Shown here in pieces: positions 15,330-23,268 of a stretch of DNA of 64,000 nt. The first letter of the stretch is position 1; each line of letters begins with the position of its first letter. This stretch comes from an uncultured Persicobacter sp. GTDB lineage: Bacteria > Bacteroidota > Bacteroidia > Cytophagales > Cyclobacteriaceae. The stretch covers positions 1 through 64,000 of the forward strand of contig CANMKE010000027.1 in assembly GCA_947498325.1 (NCBI GenBank), given 5' to 3'. A model generated the notes under the pieces. It saw only the letters and a program-made list of their open reading frames with translations. It was not told the DNA's origin and made no database searches. The translations under genes were made by a program, and so were the position numbers.

Positions 15330-16160
15330 ATGAAAGAACTGATTGCTATTTTCCTAAGCCTGATGCTACAAATGACTGCCTTTGCACAAGTGCAAGAAGA
15401 TACTAAAGTGTATCAGGTCAACCGATGGACTACGGGAGGATCTGCCTTGGTGGGGTTCGGGACAGGGGCATTGGGCTTCAAGATTATTCGAGAAAAGGAG
15501 GCCATTACTTTTGATGAACTTCGGGCGCTGGATCAACAAAGCCTGAGCCCGATTAATCGGTGGGTTTTCGATTTTGACCCGACAAAAACGGTGGAGGGCC
15601 AAAATATCTCCAACACCATTTTGCAGGTCAGTGCCTTGATGCCGCTTTTATTGTATATTGACCGAGATATTCGACAGGAATGGATTGACATCACGCTGAT
15701 GTATTTGCAGGCACAGGCTTTGGCCAATAATGCTTACTCCTATTTAGGGCCTATTTCTTTTGACCGATATCGCCCTTTGGCATATAATAACACACTTTCC
15801 CTTGAGAAAAGGAGCGACTCCAATAACAAAAATTCTTTCTTCAGTGGCCACACCACAACTACTGCGGTATCGAGTTTTTTCATGGCGCAGGTATTGATAG
15901 ACTACCACCCACATTGGTCAGTGCCCAAAAAAGCCATGATGTACGGTTTTGCTGTGCTGCCACCTGCCCTGATGAGTTATTTCCGTTTCAAGGCCTATAA
16001 ACATTTCCCTACTGATACCTTTACTGGCTTACTTATTGGCGCAGGTATCGGTGTCCTGATCCCAACCATTCATCGGCAAAACAAGCTTCGAAAGCTCTCT
16101 TATGTACCTTATATTAATGAGCACTCTACGGGTGTGGTTTTCGCCTATAAACTGTACTAA
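15330..16160 (+). CDS. PAP2 superfamily phosphatase
   Basis: A 276-residue protein with an N-terminal signal peptide (about residues 1-19, ending QMTAFAQ) and PAP2 (type 2 phosphatidic acid phosphatase) motifs: RYRPLAYN for the C1 region, KNSFFSGHTTTTAV for C2 (SGH), and FRFKAYKHFPTDTFTG for C3 (R, H and D of the catalytic triad). It should remove phosphate from a lipid or isoprenoid pyrophosphate at the periplasmic face; the exact substrate, such as undecaprenyl pyrophosphate or lipid A, cannot be read. Only a few hydrophobic segments are obvious (about 98-108, 165-185, 210-240). It is a single gene, convergent with a TonB receptor gene, with a shared terminator between them. Confidence 0.85.
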   Translation: MKELIAIFLSLMLQMTAFAQVQEDTKVYQVNRWTTGGSALVGFGTGALGFKIIREKEAITFDELRALDQQSLSPINRWVFDFDPTKTVEGQNISNTILQVSALMPLLLYIDRDIRQEWIDITLMYLQAQALANNAYSYLGPISFDRYRPLAYNNTLSLEKRSDSNNKNSFFSGHTTTTAVSSFFMAQVLIDYHPHWSVPKKAMMYGFAVLPPALMSYFRFKAYKHFPTDTFTGLLIGAGIGVLIPTIHRQNKLRKLSYVPYINEHSTGVVFAYKLY

Positions 16161-16226
16161 ATCTTAAATGTGAAGAGCGGTGAATCACGGCATATTACCT
16201 TGCGAGCAAAAAAAGTAAAAGCAAAA

Positions 16227-16257
16227 AAAACCGTCGCAGGATAAGCCCACGACGGTT
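16227..16257. terminator. Hairpin between PAP2 and TonB receptor genes
   Basis: AACCGTCG and CGACGGTT form a perfect 8-bp stem (loop CAGGATAAGCCCA) preceded on the plus strand by an A-run, giving a T-run for minus-strand transcripts. It serves the TonB receptor gene best. Confidence 0.7.
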
Positions 16258-16278
16258 CAAAACTAATATTCCAAAATG

Positions 16279-18684
16279 TTAAAACTTATACTTGAAGCCC
16301 AGGCGAACGACCTGCGTTTCATAGAAATTCTCATAATTCACTGTGAATCCATCGCTGTAAATTTCTTGGCGGATACCATATTGATTGAAGACATCGGTCA
16401 TTGAAAGCGTCCACTCTCCTTTGCCTTCCATCACTTTTTTGCTCAAACCAAAATCCACCGAGCTTCTTGATAGCATGCGCCCTTGGGCAATGTTCTTTGG
16501 TGCCACATACAAACCGCTCAATTGGAAGGTGAAATTTCTTGGCAGGATAAAAGTGTTACCGATTTTCATGTCCCAAGTTAAATCCACACGGTCTTCCACC
16601 GTGAACTCGTGCTCGTAAGGGAATCTCAACATGCCTGTAAAAGCATGAATATGGTTGCGGTAAATGTTCATATTGGCGTTCATTTTCCAAAAAGAGCCTA
16701 CCTTCTGCTCCACACCCCACTCAAAACCCGTGTTGGTCGCCGAACCTGTATTTGCATACGATTTGAACATCACATCATACTTTTCATTCTCGGTATCTTC
16801 CGTGTAAACACGCATGAACGGGTCTTCGATCCACTTGTGGAATGTCGCCAAAACCAAACTACCCGATGACCACCCCTTGCGGTAAGACAATTCAACAGCC
16901 GTCGTAAATTGCGGACGCAAATATGGGTTACCCATTTTCAACAGTTCCTGATCGTCAGACTTCGGAAACACACGCAACTCCTGCTCTCCAGGACGATCCA
17001 CACGGCTGTTCAAGAAGGCTGACAATTTCTGATCATTGCCCAAATTATAACTCATTCTGATGTTCGGGAAAATGCGGAAATAATCATAGGCATCATCCTC
17101 ATCATAGTATTTGTTAGCAGGGTCAATTTTGTAGAAAACCTCAGTGTATTCTGCACGAAGCCCCATTTCCATACTGAATTTGGTTTTCTCCATCACCCAG
17201 TTCATATAAGTAGCATAGATATTCTCGCCCCAGTCAGACCATTCACCCAAGTCAGGATAAATCACCGACTCATGACCACGATCGACGGTATATTCAACAG
17301 GTAACCATCTCCATTGTCCCTTTAATCCAAGTTCCAAACGCCCTGAAGCCAATGGTTTGGTGTAGTCCACCTGCGTGGCAATGGTATGCTCAATTGCCAA
17401 AATATTGGTAACATCACGTCCCTGACGAACCGCCGAGCTATCGTTGATGTAATAAGTTTCATCCTCCCAACCTTTGGTATATTGCCCATCGACAGTCAAT
17501 TCATGCCCAGGCTGATCAAACTGATGCTCCCAGTTCAATCCAAAGTTCATGAAACCCGTGATCTCATCTTCCATCCAATTGGTGTAACGGTAAAGCTCCC
17601 CACCTTTGTTCAGGTAAGCAACTTGTGCCGTATCCTGATGGTTTTCCCAGTCATAAACACCTGAAACGGTCAGGCGATTTTTATCATCAAGGTCGATATT
17701 CGCTCCACCCTTCACGATATAGTGAATCTGCTGACGGTTCTCAGGAACCTGCGAACGGGTTACACGACCATCCTCGTAATGTCTTGTTGTAAATTCATTG
17801 TTCGGTAATTTCTCTTGCGATAACACCTCCGACTGCAAGAACCAGTTCACCTTCTTGCTTCGGTAGTTCAGGTCAAGGCTTGGAATGTACTTTGGCGTAA
17901 ATTGGTATGAGCCCAAGTCGGTAGGCAAATCTGATTTGCGTTGCGTCAAAGCACCTAAACCGTAAGTCAAACCCACGCTTCCATTGAATCCCTTTTCTTT
18001 GGATTCTTTATAAATAATGTTCACAATCCCCGCCATTCCCGCAGCATCGTACTTTGAGGAGGGGTTATGAATCACTTCAATTTTTTCAATATTTGATGCA
18101 GGCAAATTGTCCAATCCTTTCTGCTGACCAAAGCCTGTCAATGCCGATTGCTTGCCATTAATCAAGACGATCACCTTGTCGCTACCACGCAAAAACAACT
18201 TGCCGTCAGCATCAATCGCCACGCCAGGCATGTTTTTCATCGCATCCAGAACTGATCCACCCGACTGCGCCAACAGGTCGTCCATATTGAAGCTCTTTTG
18301 CTCCAAATTTTCACTGCTGATCGCTCGCTGACCCGCAACGGTTACGCCGTCCAACATTTTGGTGTCAGCGATCAATTCGATCTTGCCCAAGTCATAATGC
18401 TCATTCAGTTCACCTAACAGGATGTTTTTCTGAGTGGGCTGATAACCGATACAAGTGATTTTCACCACATAATTTCCTTTTTCGAGGTCTTGAAAAATAA
18501 ACACCCCTTTTTCATTGGATGCTCCTCCAGTAACTAACTTTTCGGAGGCATCAAAAATACTAACCGAGGCAAAAGGAAGCGCCTCTTCATTACTTTCATC
18601 GATGATCGTCCCCGAGAGGGAACGTTGTGCATAAAGCTGAACACTCATGAGCATCACCATGCCCAACAACAATAACTTCTTCAT
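16279..18684 (-). CDS. TonB-dependent receptor, outer-membrane beta-barrel family
   Basis: An 801-residue outer-membrane receptor with a signal peptide (about 1-19). Residues 22-105 are a carboxypeptidase-regulatory-like domain (LSGTIIDESNEEALPFASVSI), residues about 125-230 form the plug (GSVLDAMKNMPGVAIDADGKLFLRG, IEKIEVIHNPSSKYDAAGMAGIVNIIY), and the rest is a 22-strand type barrel of the OMP_b-brl_3 family ending FLGFKYKF-like in Phe. Energy-coupled uptake or signalling is expected; the ligand is unknown. The start lies 75 bases from the end of a histidine kinase gene read in the same direction, so the order regulator-kinase-receptor suggests the two-component system controls it or senses the same compound. 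Confidence 0.9.
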   Translation of the reverse strand: MKKLLLLGMVMLMSVQLYAQRSLSGTIIDESNEEALPFASVSIFDASEKLVTGGASNEKGVFIFQDLEKGNYVVKITCIGYQPTQKNILLGELNEHYDLGKIELIADTKMLDGVTVAGQRAISSENLEQKSFNMDDLLAQSGGSVLDAMKNMPGVAIDADGKLFLRGSDKVIVLINGKQSALTGFGQQKGLDNLPASNIEKIEVIHNPSSKYDAAGMAGIVNIIYKESKEKGFNGSVGLTYGLGALTQRKSDLPTDLGSYQFTPKYIPSLDLNYRSKKVNWFLQSEVLSQEKLPNNEFTTRHYEDGRVTRSQVPENRQQIHYIVKGGANIDLDDKNRLTVSGVYDWENHQDTAQVAYLNKGGELYRYTNWMEDEITGFMNFGLNWEHQFDQPGHELTVDGQYTKGWEDETYYINDSSAVRQGRDVTNILAIEHTIATQVDYTKPLASGRLELGLKGQWRWLPVEYTVDRGHESVIYPDLGEWSDWGENIYATYMNWVMEKTKFSMEMGLRAEYTEVFYKIDPANKYYDEDDAYDYFRIFPNIRMSYNLGNDQKLSAFLNSRVDRPGEQELRVFPKSDDQELLKMGNPYLRPQFTTAVELSYRKGWSSGSLVLATFHKWIEDPFMRVYTEDTENEKYDVMFKSYANTGSATNTGFEWGVEQKVGSFWKMNANMNIYRNHIHAFTGMLRFPYEHEFTVEDRVDLTWDMKIGNTFILPRNFTFQLSGLYVAPKNIAQGRMLSRSSVDFGLSKKVMEGKGEWTLSMTDVFNQYGIRQEIYSDGFTVNYENFYETQVVRLGFKYKF

Positions 18685-18759
18685 TCTTTTGGTTGATTTG
18701 GAATATTTGTCCGCAAGCTATCAACCAATTCTGAAGAGATTTTGAATTTTATCTATATC

Positions 18760-20037
18760 CTAAAAATAAATCTTAAAAAGATGAATATTCGGCTTTTGAT
18801 ACTGATAAGAAAAGTCATATTCCATCCGCTGACAAATCTCATGCACAATCGACAGTCCCAAGCCCGAACTCTTTGCACTTTGCTGTTGTCCTTTATAAAA
18901 ACGCTCACGAATCTTCTGCCCATCCAAAGGCTGAAACCCACCTGTATTGATCACCTGAAAGGATTTTCCATTCAATACTATTTTTATAAAGCCATTCGCT
19001 ACATTGTATTTTATGGCATTGGTCAGAAAGTTCAATACCAAAGATTGCCATAGCGTCGCCACCGCCTCAATCTCAACTTCCTGCTGAAGTTCCATTTGCA
19101 AGTCTATGCCTTGTAAAGAAAGTTGCTCCTCAAAAAATCGGCATTGCCCTTTGATCAAGTCCGTCAGGTTCAGCTTTGTTTTCTGTTCAAACTGTCCATT
19201 TTCGATCTTAGACAACCAAAGCAAATTTTTACTCAGCTTAGACATGTAACGCAGGTTCATCTCCATAATTTCGATATAGGGATACGCCTCAGGATTAAGG
19301 TCTTTGGTCTGCATCAACAATTCAAGCTGATTTTTCATCACTGCCAGAGGGGTCTGCAACTCATGCGAAGCGTTTTCGGTAAAGGCCTTTTGCGACTGAA
19401 AGATCTTATGATTTTCATTGGTCAAATGCTCAATTGCACCGCCCAAAGCGTTGAATTCATCGATCTCAACAGGGGCAAACTTCAAGGAAACTGATCGATC
19501 GACGCGGAATTTTCTCAAGGTATCAATCAACTGAAAAAAAGGCATCCACATCCGTTTGGAAAGGTAGTTGTTCAGCACCAAAAACATCAATAAAAAAACC
19601 AGCATCACACCGACCTCTACCAGGAAAATCCCCATGACCAAGTCTTCGTTCTCCACCAAATCATGCATTACACGAAGGTGGTAAGTGCCTCCATTGGCGG
19701 TAATTCGCGTATCAAGCACCCGAAAAGGCTCATCCTCCTGATGCTCATGATCCCACCATAGCGCGGTATAAAGATCATCAACGAAAAGAGAATCTTCAGG
19801 AATTGGATTTAGGGTAATGGCAAGATCAACAAATTTCAAAGTGGCAGATAGTTCGTCAATCATCTCCGGGTGATCGTGTAGGGCATTGGTAATTTTTTCC
19901 TTTTGCGCCCACAAACTTTCATCTACATCATCAATCCACAACCGATTGACCATCACATAAAAAATCGGAATGGTCAGCAATAAAATCGCCAACGACAGCA
20001 AGGAATAAAATTGCCCTGTTTTATGAATCAGCTTCAT
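18760..20037 (-). CDS. Two-component sensor histidine kinase
   Basis: A 425-residue inner-membrane kinase. Two membrane segments (about 10-30 and 132-155) bracket a periplasmic sensor of roughly 100 residues. The H-box is FTENASHELQTPLAVMKNQ (about residue 225), the N-box LNFLTNAIKYNVANG, and the G-box KSSGLGLSIVHEI, all intact; the ATP lid is short, as in the QseC/BaeS-like HisKA class. Its ATG overlaps the stop of the response regulator gene by the sequence ATGA (20034-20037), so the two are translationally coupled. The TonB receptor gene follows downstream. The stimulus is not known. Confidence 0.92.
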   Translation of the reverse strand: MKLIHKTGQFYSLLSLAILLLTIPIFYVMVNRLWIDDVDESLWAQKEKITNALHDHPEMIDELSATLKFVDLAITLNPIPEDSLFVDDLYTALWWDHEHQEDEPFRVLDTRITANGGTYHLRVMHDLVENEDLVMGIFLVEVGVMLVFLLMFLVLNNYLSKRMWMPFFQLIDTLRKFRVDRSVSLKFAPVEIDEFNALGGAIEHLTNENHKIFQSQKAFTENASHELQTPLAVMKNQLELLMQTKDLNPEAYPYIEIMEMNLRYMSKLSKNLLWLSKIENGQFEQKTKLNLTDLIKGQCRFFEEQLSLQGIDLQMELQQEVEIEAVATLWQSLVLNFLTNAIKYNVANGFIKIVLNGKSFQVINTGGFQPLDGQKIRERFYKGQQQSAKSSGLGLSIVHEICQRMEYDFSYQYQKPNIHLFKIYF

Positions 20038-20720
20038 GCCTCTACCTCGCTTAATTTGTAGCCCATGCCGTAAATGGTCTGAATCAAATGCTCGAGCCCG
20101 ACCTTCTTAAGCTTCCGTTTCAGATTTTTGATATGTGCATAGACGAAGTCAAAGTTGTCCATCAGGTCGGCATGATCGCCCACCAAGTGCTCAGCAATGG
20201 CCATTTTCGAAACCACCCGTTCTTTGGAGGATGCAAAAAACAACAACAGCTGAAATTCAGTGGCGGTCAATTGTGAGACAGGCTCATCACCACAAAACAC
20301 CTGCTTTTCTATCAGGTCAATACGCAAATCTCCGATACGAATAATGTTGTTTCCTTCGAATCTGCGTCGGCGGGTGATGGCCAATACCCGCATGGAAAGT
20401 TCGGCTAAGTCGAAAGGTTTGGTCAGATAATCATCAGCTCCCAATCGCAGTCCTTCCAAGCGATCATCCAAGGCATTTTTTGCAGAAATAATCAAAACGC
20501 CATCTGCCTTACCCTGTTCTTTGATAAAACTCAACACCTCCAAACCCGAGCCATCAGGCAACCCGATGTCCAATAAAATACAATCGTAATCGTACAATTG
20601 TATTTTCTCAATAGCTGACTTTACTTCTTCACAAACCTCACAAAAATAACCCATCGGTTTGAGATAACTGACAATACCACTCGACAGGGCGGTATTGTCT
20701 TCGACGATCAAAACTTTCAC
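20034..20720 (-). CDS. Response regulator transcription factor, OmpR/PhoB family
   Basis: A 228-residue regulator. The receiver domain (about 1-115) has the acidic pair E7-D8, the phosphorylated Asp in CILLDIGLPDGSG (about D51), the conserved Thr/Ser region LIISAKN and Lys in YLTKPFDLAEL. The C-terminal winged helix (about 125-226) is OmpR-like, with TATEFQLLLFF and VYAHIKNLKRKLKK. The start codon is GTG at 20720. It is the first gene of a regulator-kinase pair whose likely target is the adjacent TonB receptor. A TATATTTG element lies 34 bases upstream. Confidence 0.93.
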   Translation of the reverse strand: MKVLIVEDNTALSSGIVSYLKPMGYFCEVCEEVKSAIEKIQLYDYDCILLDIGLPDGSGLEVLSFIKEQGKADGVLIISAKNALDDRLEGLRLGADDYLTKPFDLAELSMRVLAITRRRRFEGNNIIRIGDLRIDLIEKQVFCGDEPVSQLTATEFQLLLFFASSKERVVSKMAIAEHLVGDHADLMDNFDFVYAHIKNLKRKLKKVGLEHLIQTIYGMGYKLSEVEA

Positions 20721-20753
20721 TTGCCTCTACTATTACCTAAAAAAATCAAAGTG

Positions 20754-20761
20754 CAAATATA
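20754..20761 (-). promoter_or_regulatory. Possible -7 element for response regulator gene
   Basis: Read on the minus strand this is TATATTTG, matching the Bacteroidota -7 consensus, 34 bases before the GTG start. No good -33 element accompanies it. Confidence 0.35.
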
Positions 20762-20814
20762 AATATTAATCTTTTAGGAAGGGCTAATAGGCAAAATATT
20801 AAAGGAGAGAAATA

Positions 20815-20852
20815 GACCATGATTACCTTGATTAAAAGGATTACCATGATTT
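20815..20852. repeat. GACCATGATT / TTGATTA repeat (copy 2)
   Basis: GACCATGATTACCTTGATTA with AAAGGATTACCATGATTTT. It matches the arms of the inverted repeat at 4565-4651. Confidence 0.6.
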
Positions 20853-20926
20853 TTTGTTTTTTTATAGGGATGAAAACTACTTCCTGTCTCTGAATATTAA
20901 ACTTTTCTAATTCGGAATACCTTAGT

Positions 20927-20986
20927 CGATCAAATATTTTTGTACCTACCGGTACGGACGTTGCATGCAACGTCCCTACACAGTAG
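20927..20986. repeat. Dispersed repeat with 20-bp perfect palindrome (copy 2)
   Basis: The same palindrome GGACGTTGCATGCAACGTCC (20956-20975) with the same left flank (TCAAATATTTTTGTACCT) and right flank (CTACACAGTAG) as the 4701-4760 copy. Confidence 0.75.
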
Positions 20987-21078
20987 AAAATTATATTCTT
21001 ACATACTTCCTACAAGATATTAACCCTGCCCCAAATGGAACGCTTGAACCAAGGCTAAATAAAAAAATAGGCACTAAA

Positions 21079-21108
21079 AAAAGCCCATCAAATAAATGAT
21101 GAGCTTTT
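21079..21108 (-). terminator. Terminator of rplU-rpmA
   Basis: AAAAGCCCATCA and TGATGAGCTTTT form a stem with one mismatch, with an A-run to the left that becomes the T-tract of the minus-strand transcript. It lies 27 bases after the rpmA stop. Confidence 0.7.
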
Positions 21109-21134
21109 CCAATTCTTTGTAAAATCGTTTTCTC

Positions 21135-21401
21135 TTAAGCTTCAGCTTCTACTGGAAGAACTGAAACGAATGAACGGTTTTTATATCCTTTGCGGAAAGA
21201 AACTTTACCATCCACCAATGCGAACAATGTATGATCTTTACCGATACCTACATTTTCACCTGGGTGGTGTTTTGTACCACGCTGACGTACGATGATGTTA
21301 CCAGCGATAGCTGCTTGACCACCAAAGATTTTTACGCCTAATCGTTTTGATTCTGATTCGCGACCGTTCTTAGAACTACCTACACCTTTCTTGTGAGCCA
21401 T
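21135..21401 (-). CDS. rpmA: 50S ribosomal protein L27
   Basis: An 88-residue ribosomal protein of the large subunit, at the peptidyl-transferase end. The N-terminus [20 protein letters not shown] and the phrases [33 protein letters not shown] are textbook L27. There is no cleavable N-terminal extension of the Firmicutes kind. It lies 8 bases downstream of rplU, the usual L21-L27 pair, and is cotranscribed with it. Confidence 0.98.
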   Translation of the reverse strand: MAHKKGVGSSKNGRESESKRLGVKIFGGQAAIAGNIIVRQRGTKHHPGENVGIGKDHTLFALVDGKVSFRKGYKNRSFVSVLPVEAEA

Positions 21402-21409
21402 TGTTCAAA

Positions 21410-21721
21410 TTATTTAGAGATACCTTTAATTACTACCTTTGTGAATTGTTGACGGTGACCATTTTTCACCTTGTAACCTTTGCGACGTTTCTTTTTGAAA
21501 ACGATCACTTTGTCACCTTTAACGTGCTCAACAATCTCTGCTGAAACTTTAGCACCTTCAACAACAGGAGCACCTACTTCGACTTGACCGTCAGCGTCAA
21601 CCAACAATACTTTGCCGAACTCTACGGAAGCGCCAGCTTCACCCTCCATTTTTGGAGCGTAAATATACTGATCTTGCGTTACTTTGAACTGCTTACCGGC
21701 TATTTCTACAATTGCGTACAT
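21410..21721 (-). CDS. rplU: 50S ribosomal protein L21
   Basis: A 103-residue large-subunit protein that binds 23S r[21 protein letters not shown] at the N-terminus and [21 protein letters not shown] near the C-terminus are the family signatures, with the length normal. It is the first gene of the rplU-rpmA operon. Upstream, on the same strand, a complete Bacteroidota-type promoter (21775-21805) and a short leader hairpin (21755-21770) are visible. Confidence 0.98.
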   Translation of the reverse strand: MYAIVEIAGKQFKVTQDQYIYAPKMEGEAGASVEFGKVLLVDADGQVEVGAPVVEGAKVSAEIVEHVKGDKVIVFKKKRRKGYKVKNGHRQQFTKVVIKGISK

Positions 21722-21753
21722 TTGTAAATAATAAATTATTCAAATAATTAAGC

Positions 21754-21771
21754 TCCGTTTACACAAACGGA
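21754..21771 (-). promoter_or_regulatory. Leader hairpin upstream of rplU
   Basis: TCCGTTT and AAACGGA (read on the minus strand) pair around GTGT at the very start of the predicted leader. It may stabilise the 5' end or be part of ribosomal-protein autoregulation; nothing in the sequence decides between these. Confidence 0.35.
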
Positions 21772-21774
21772 ATG

Positions 21775-21805
21775 CAAATATAGGTGTTTTAGCTTTATAA
21801 TCAAA
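21775..21805 (-). promoter_or_regulatory. Bacteroidota-type promoter of rplU-rpmA
   Basis: On the minus strand TTTG (21802-21805), a 19-base spacer, then TATATTTG (21775-21782) exactly fit the -33 TTTG / -7 TAnnTTTG promoter described for Bacteroidota. Transcription would start near 21768, about 47 bases before the ATG. Confidence 0.75.
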
Positions 21806-21955
21806 TGCTTCGGCAAGAATCTGCTATTATTCTTTTCGAAAGGTAAAAGATTATTTTAACACCTGCTGAGGGTTGGCAAATACGTTGCCGAAATCGCCCG
21901 ACATTTATTATCTTGCCCATGAAATGTTTTAGATTTTCAGTTTGAGGGAAAAACA

Positions 21956-22909
21956 ATGCTTAGCAAATTCATCAATCCGTTCACCGATTTTGGTTTTAAG
22001 AAGCTTTTTGGAGAAGAAGCGAACAAAGACCTGTTAATTGATTTTCTGAATCAGTTGTTGCCCGAGGAAGATCAAATCAAGGAGTTGAGTTATCAAAACA
22101 ACGAGCATTTGCCTCGCACTCCCGAAGAACGAAAAGCCATTTTTGATTTGTTCTGCCAGAATGAAGCGGGAGAAACCTTCATTATTGAGCTTCAGCGCGC
22201 CAAGCAAAAATATTTCAAAGACCGTAGTTTGTATTATTCCACCTTCCCAATTCAGGAACAAGCAGAGCCAGGAAAAGATTGGAAATTCAAACTCAAAAGC
22301 GTTTACACCATCGGCATCATGGATTTTGTTTTTGATGAAAAAGATGAAAACAAGGACAAACTGCTCCACCATGTCCAGCTGTTAGAAACCGAGACCAAAG
22401 AGGTCTTTTACGATAAACTAACCTTTATCTATTTGGAGACCCCAAAATTCACTAAGGAGCTCCACGAATTAGAAACCAAATTCGACAAATGGCTGTACTT
22501 GTTGCGCAATTTGGAAAAACTTCAGGATCGTCCTGCACAGCTTCAAGAAAGGATCTTCACCAAATTTTTCGACAATGCCGAAATTGCGCATTACACTCCT
22601 GTCGAAAGAAAGGCGTACGAAGCTTCTTTAAAAGTTTATCGTGATTTATTCAATGTGATTGAAACGGCTAAGAGTGAGGCTGAGAAGGTCGGGATTGAGA
22701 AGGGAGAGAAGATTGGAATCGAAAAAGGGGAAAAGATTGGAATTGAAAAAGGGGAAAAGATTGGAATTGAAAAAGGAGCTCAAAATGAAAAAACTGAATT
22801 CATCAAAAGCCTCATCCAAATGAATGTTCTTACAGACACTCAAATTGCACAAAGTGCAAGGGTTACCGAAGATCAAGTGAAGAAAATCAGAAAAGACCTT
22901 AATTTGTAA
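21956..22909 (+). CDS. Rpn family PD-(D/E)XK nuclease (recombination-promoting nuclease/putative transposase)
   Basis: A 317-residue protein. The N-terminus INPFTDFGFKKLFGEEANKDLLIDFLNQLL is the Rpn/PDDEXK transposase-like signature. The catalytic PD-(D/E)XK core is visible as D64 (AIFDLFC) and E78-L-Q80 (FIIELQRAKQ). The C-terminal third contains GIEKGEKI repeated three times followed by GIEKGAQ (about 246-276, 24-bp DNA units at 22691-22783), likely a flexible or coiled linker, and then a small helical domain, NVLTDTQIAQSARVTEDQVKKI, resembling a short helix-turn-helix. Rpn proteins are DNA endonucleases that promote recombination and can be toxic. Directly downstream are two free-standing copies of this C-terminal part. 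Confidence 0.9.
   Translation: MLSKFINPFTDFGFKKLFGEEANKDLLIDFLNQLLPEEDQIKELSYQNNEHLPRTPEERKAIFDLFCQNEAGETFIIELQRAKQKYFKDRSLYYSTFPIQEQAEPGKDWKFKLKSVYTIGIMDFVFDEKDENKDKLLHHVQLLETETKEVFYDKLTFIYLETPKFTKELHELETKFDKWLYLLRNLEKLQDRPAQLQERIFTKFFDNAEIAHYTPVERKAYEASLKVYRDLFNVIETAKSEAEKVGIEKGEKIGIEKGEKIGIEKGEKIGIEKGAQNEKTEFIKSLIQMNVLTDTQIAQSARVTEDQVKKIRKDLNL
22691..22783 (+). repeat. 24-bp tandem repeat in Rpn gene
   Basis: Three full 24-bp units plus a partial one encode GIEKGEKI x3 and GIEKGAQ. The neighbouring copy gene has two full units, showing that unit number changes. Confidence 0.85.
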
Positions 22910-22926
22910 AACAGTCAATCCATATA

Positions 22927-23268
22927 ATGAACATAGAGGATCATCAACTAAAAATTCAAAGAGATTTGTTTAATGTGATCGAAACCGCTAAGAGTGAGGC
23001 TGAGAAGGTCGGGATTGAGAAGGGAGAGAAGATTGGAATCGAAAAAGGGGAAAAGATTGGAATTGAAAAAGGAGCTCAAAATGAAAAAACTGAATTCATC
23101 AAAAGCCTCATCCAAATGAATGTTCTTACAGACACTCAAATTGCACAAAGTGCAAGGGTTACCGAAGATCAAGTGAAGAAAATCAGAAAAGACCTTAATT
23201 GTAAAACAGTCAATCGACACAATGAATATAGAGGGTCATCAACTGAAAATTCAAAGAGATTTGTTTAA
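22927..23268 (+). CDS. Stand-alone copy of Rpn C-terminal domain, with frameshifted tail
   Basis: A 113-residue product starting MNIEDHQLKIQ and then, from RDLFNVIETAKSEAEKVGIEKG, nearly identical to the last ~90 residues of the upstream Rpn protein, including two GIEKGEKI repeats and the helix-turn-helix-like end. It lacks the nuclease domain. At the 3' end one T is missing compared with the parent (AATTTGTAA there, AATTGTAAA here), so the parental stop is lost and 21 or so extra residues are read, overlapping the start of the next copy. It may be a functional small protein, possibly antitoxin-like, or a decaying duplicate; the ATG and intact frame through the conserved part favour expression being possible. 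Confidence 0.6.
   Translation: MNIEDHQLKIQRDLFNVIETAKSEAEKVGIEKGEKIGIEKGEKIGIEKGAQNEKTEFIKSLIQMNVLTDTQIAQSARVTEDQVKKIRKDLNCKTVNRHNEYRGSSTENSKRFV

Larger units (their letters stand above)
20721..21134. other. Gene-free stretch with dispersed repeats
   Basis: About 410 bases with no gene. They contain a candidate promoter element for the response regulator, a GACCATGATT-type repeat (20815-20852), the second copy of the 20-bp palindrome unit (20927-20986), a half copy of the TCAAGCG-type inverted repeat (about 21030-21060, CCAAATGGAACGCTTGAACC), and the rpmA terminator. Confidence 0.7.
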
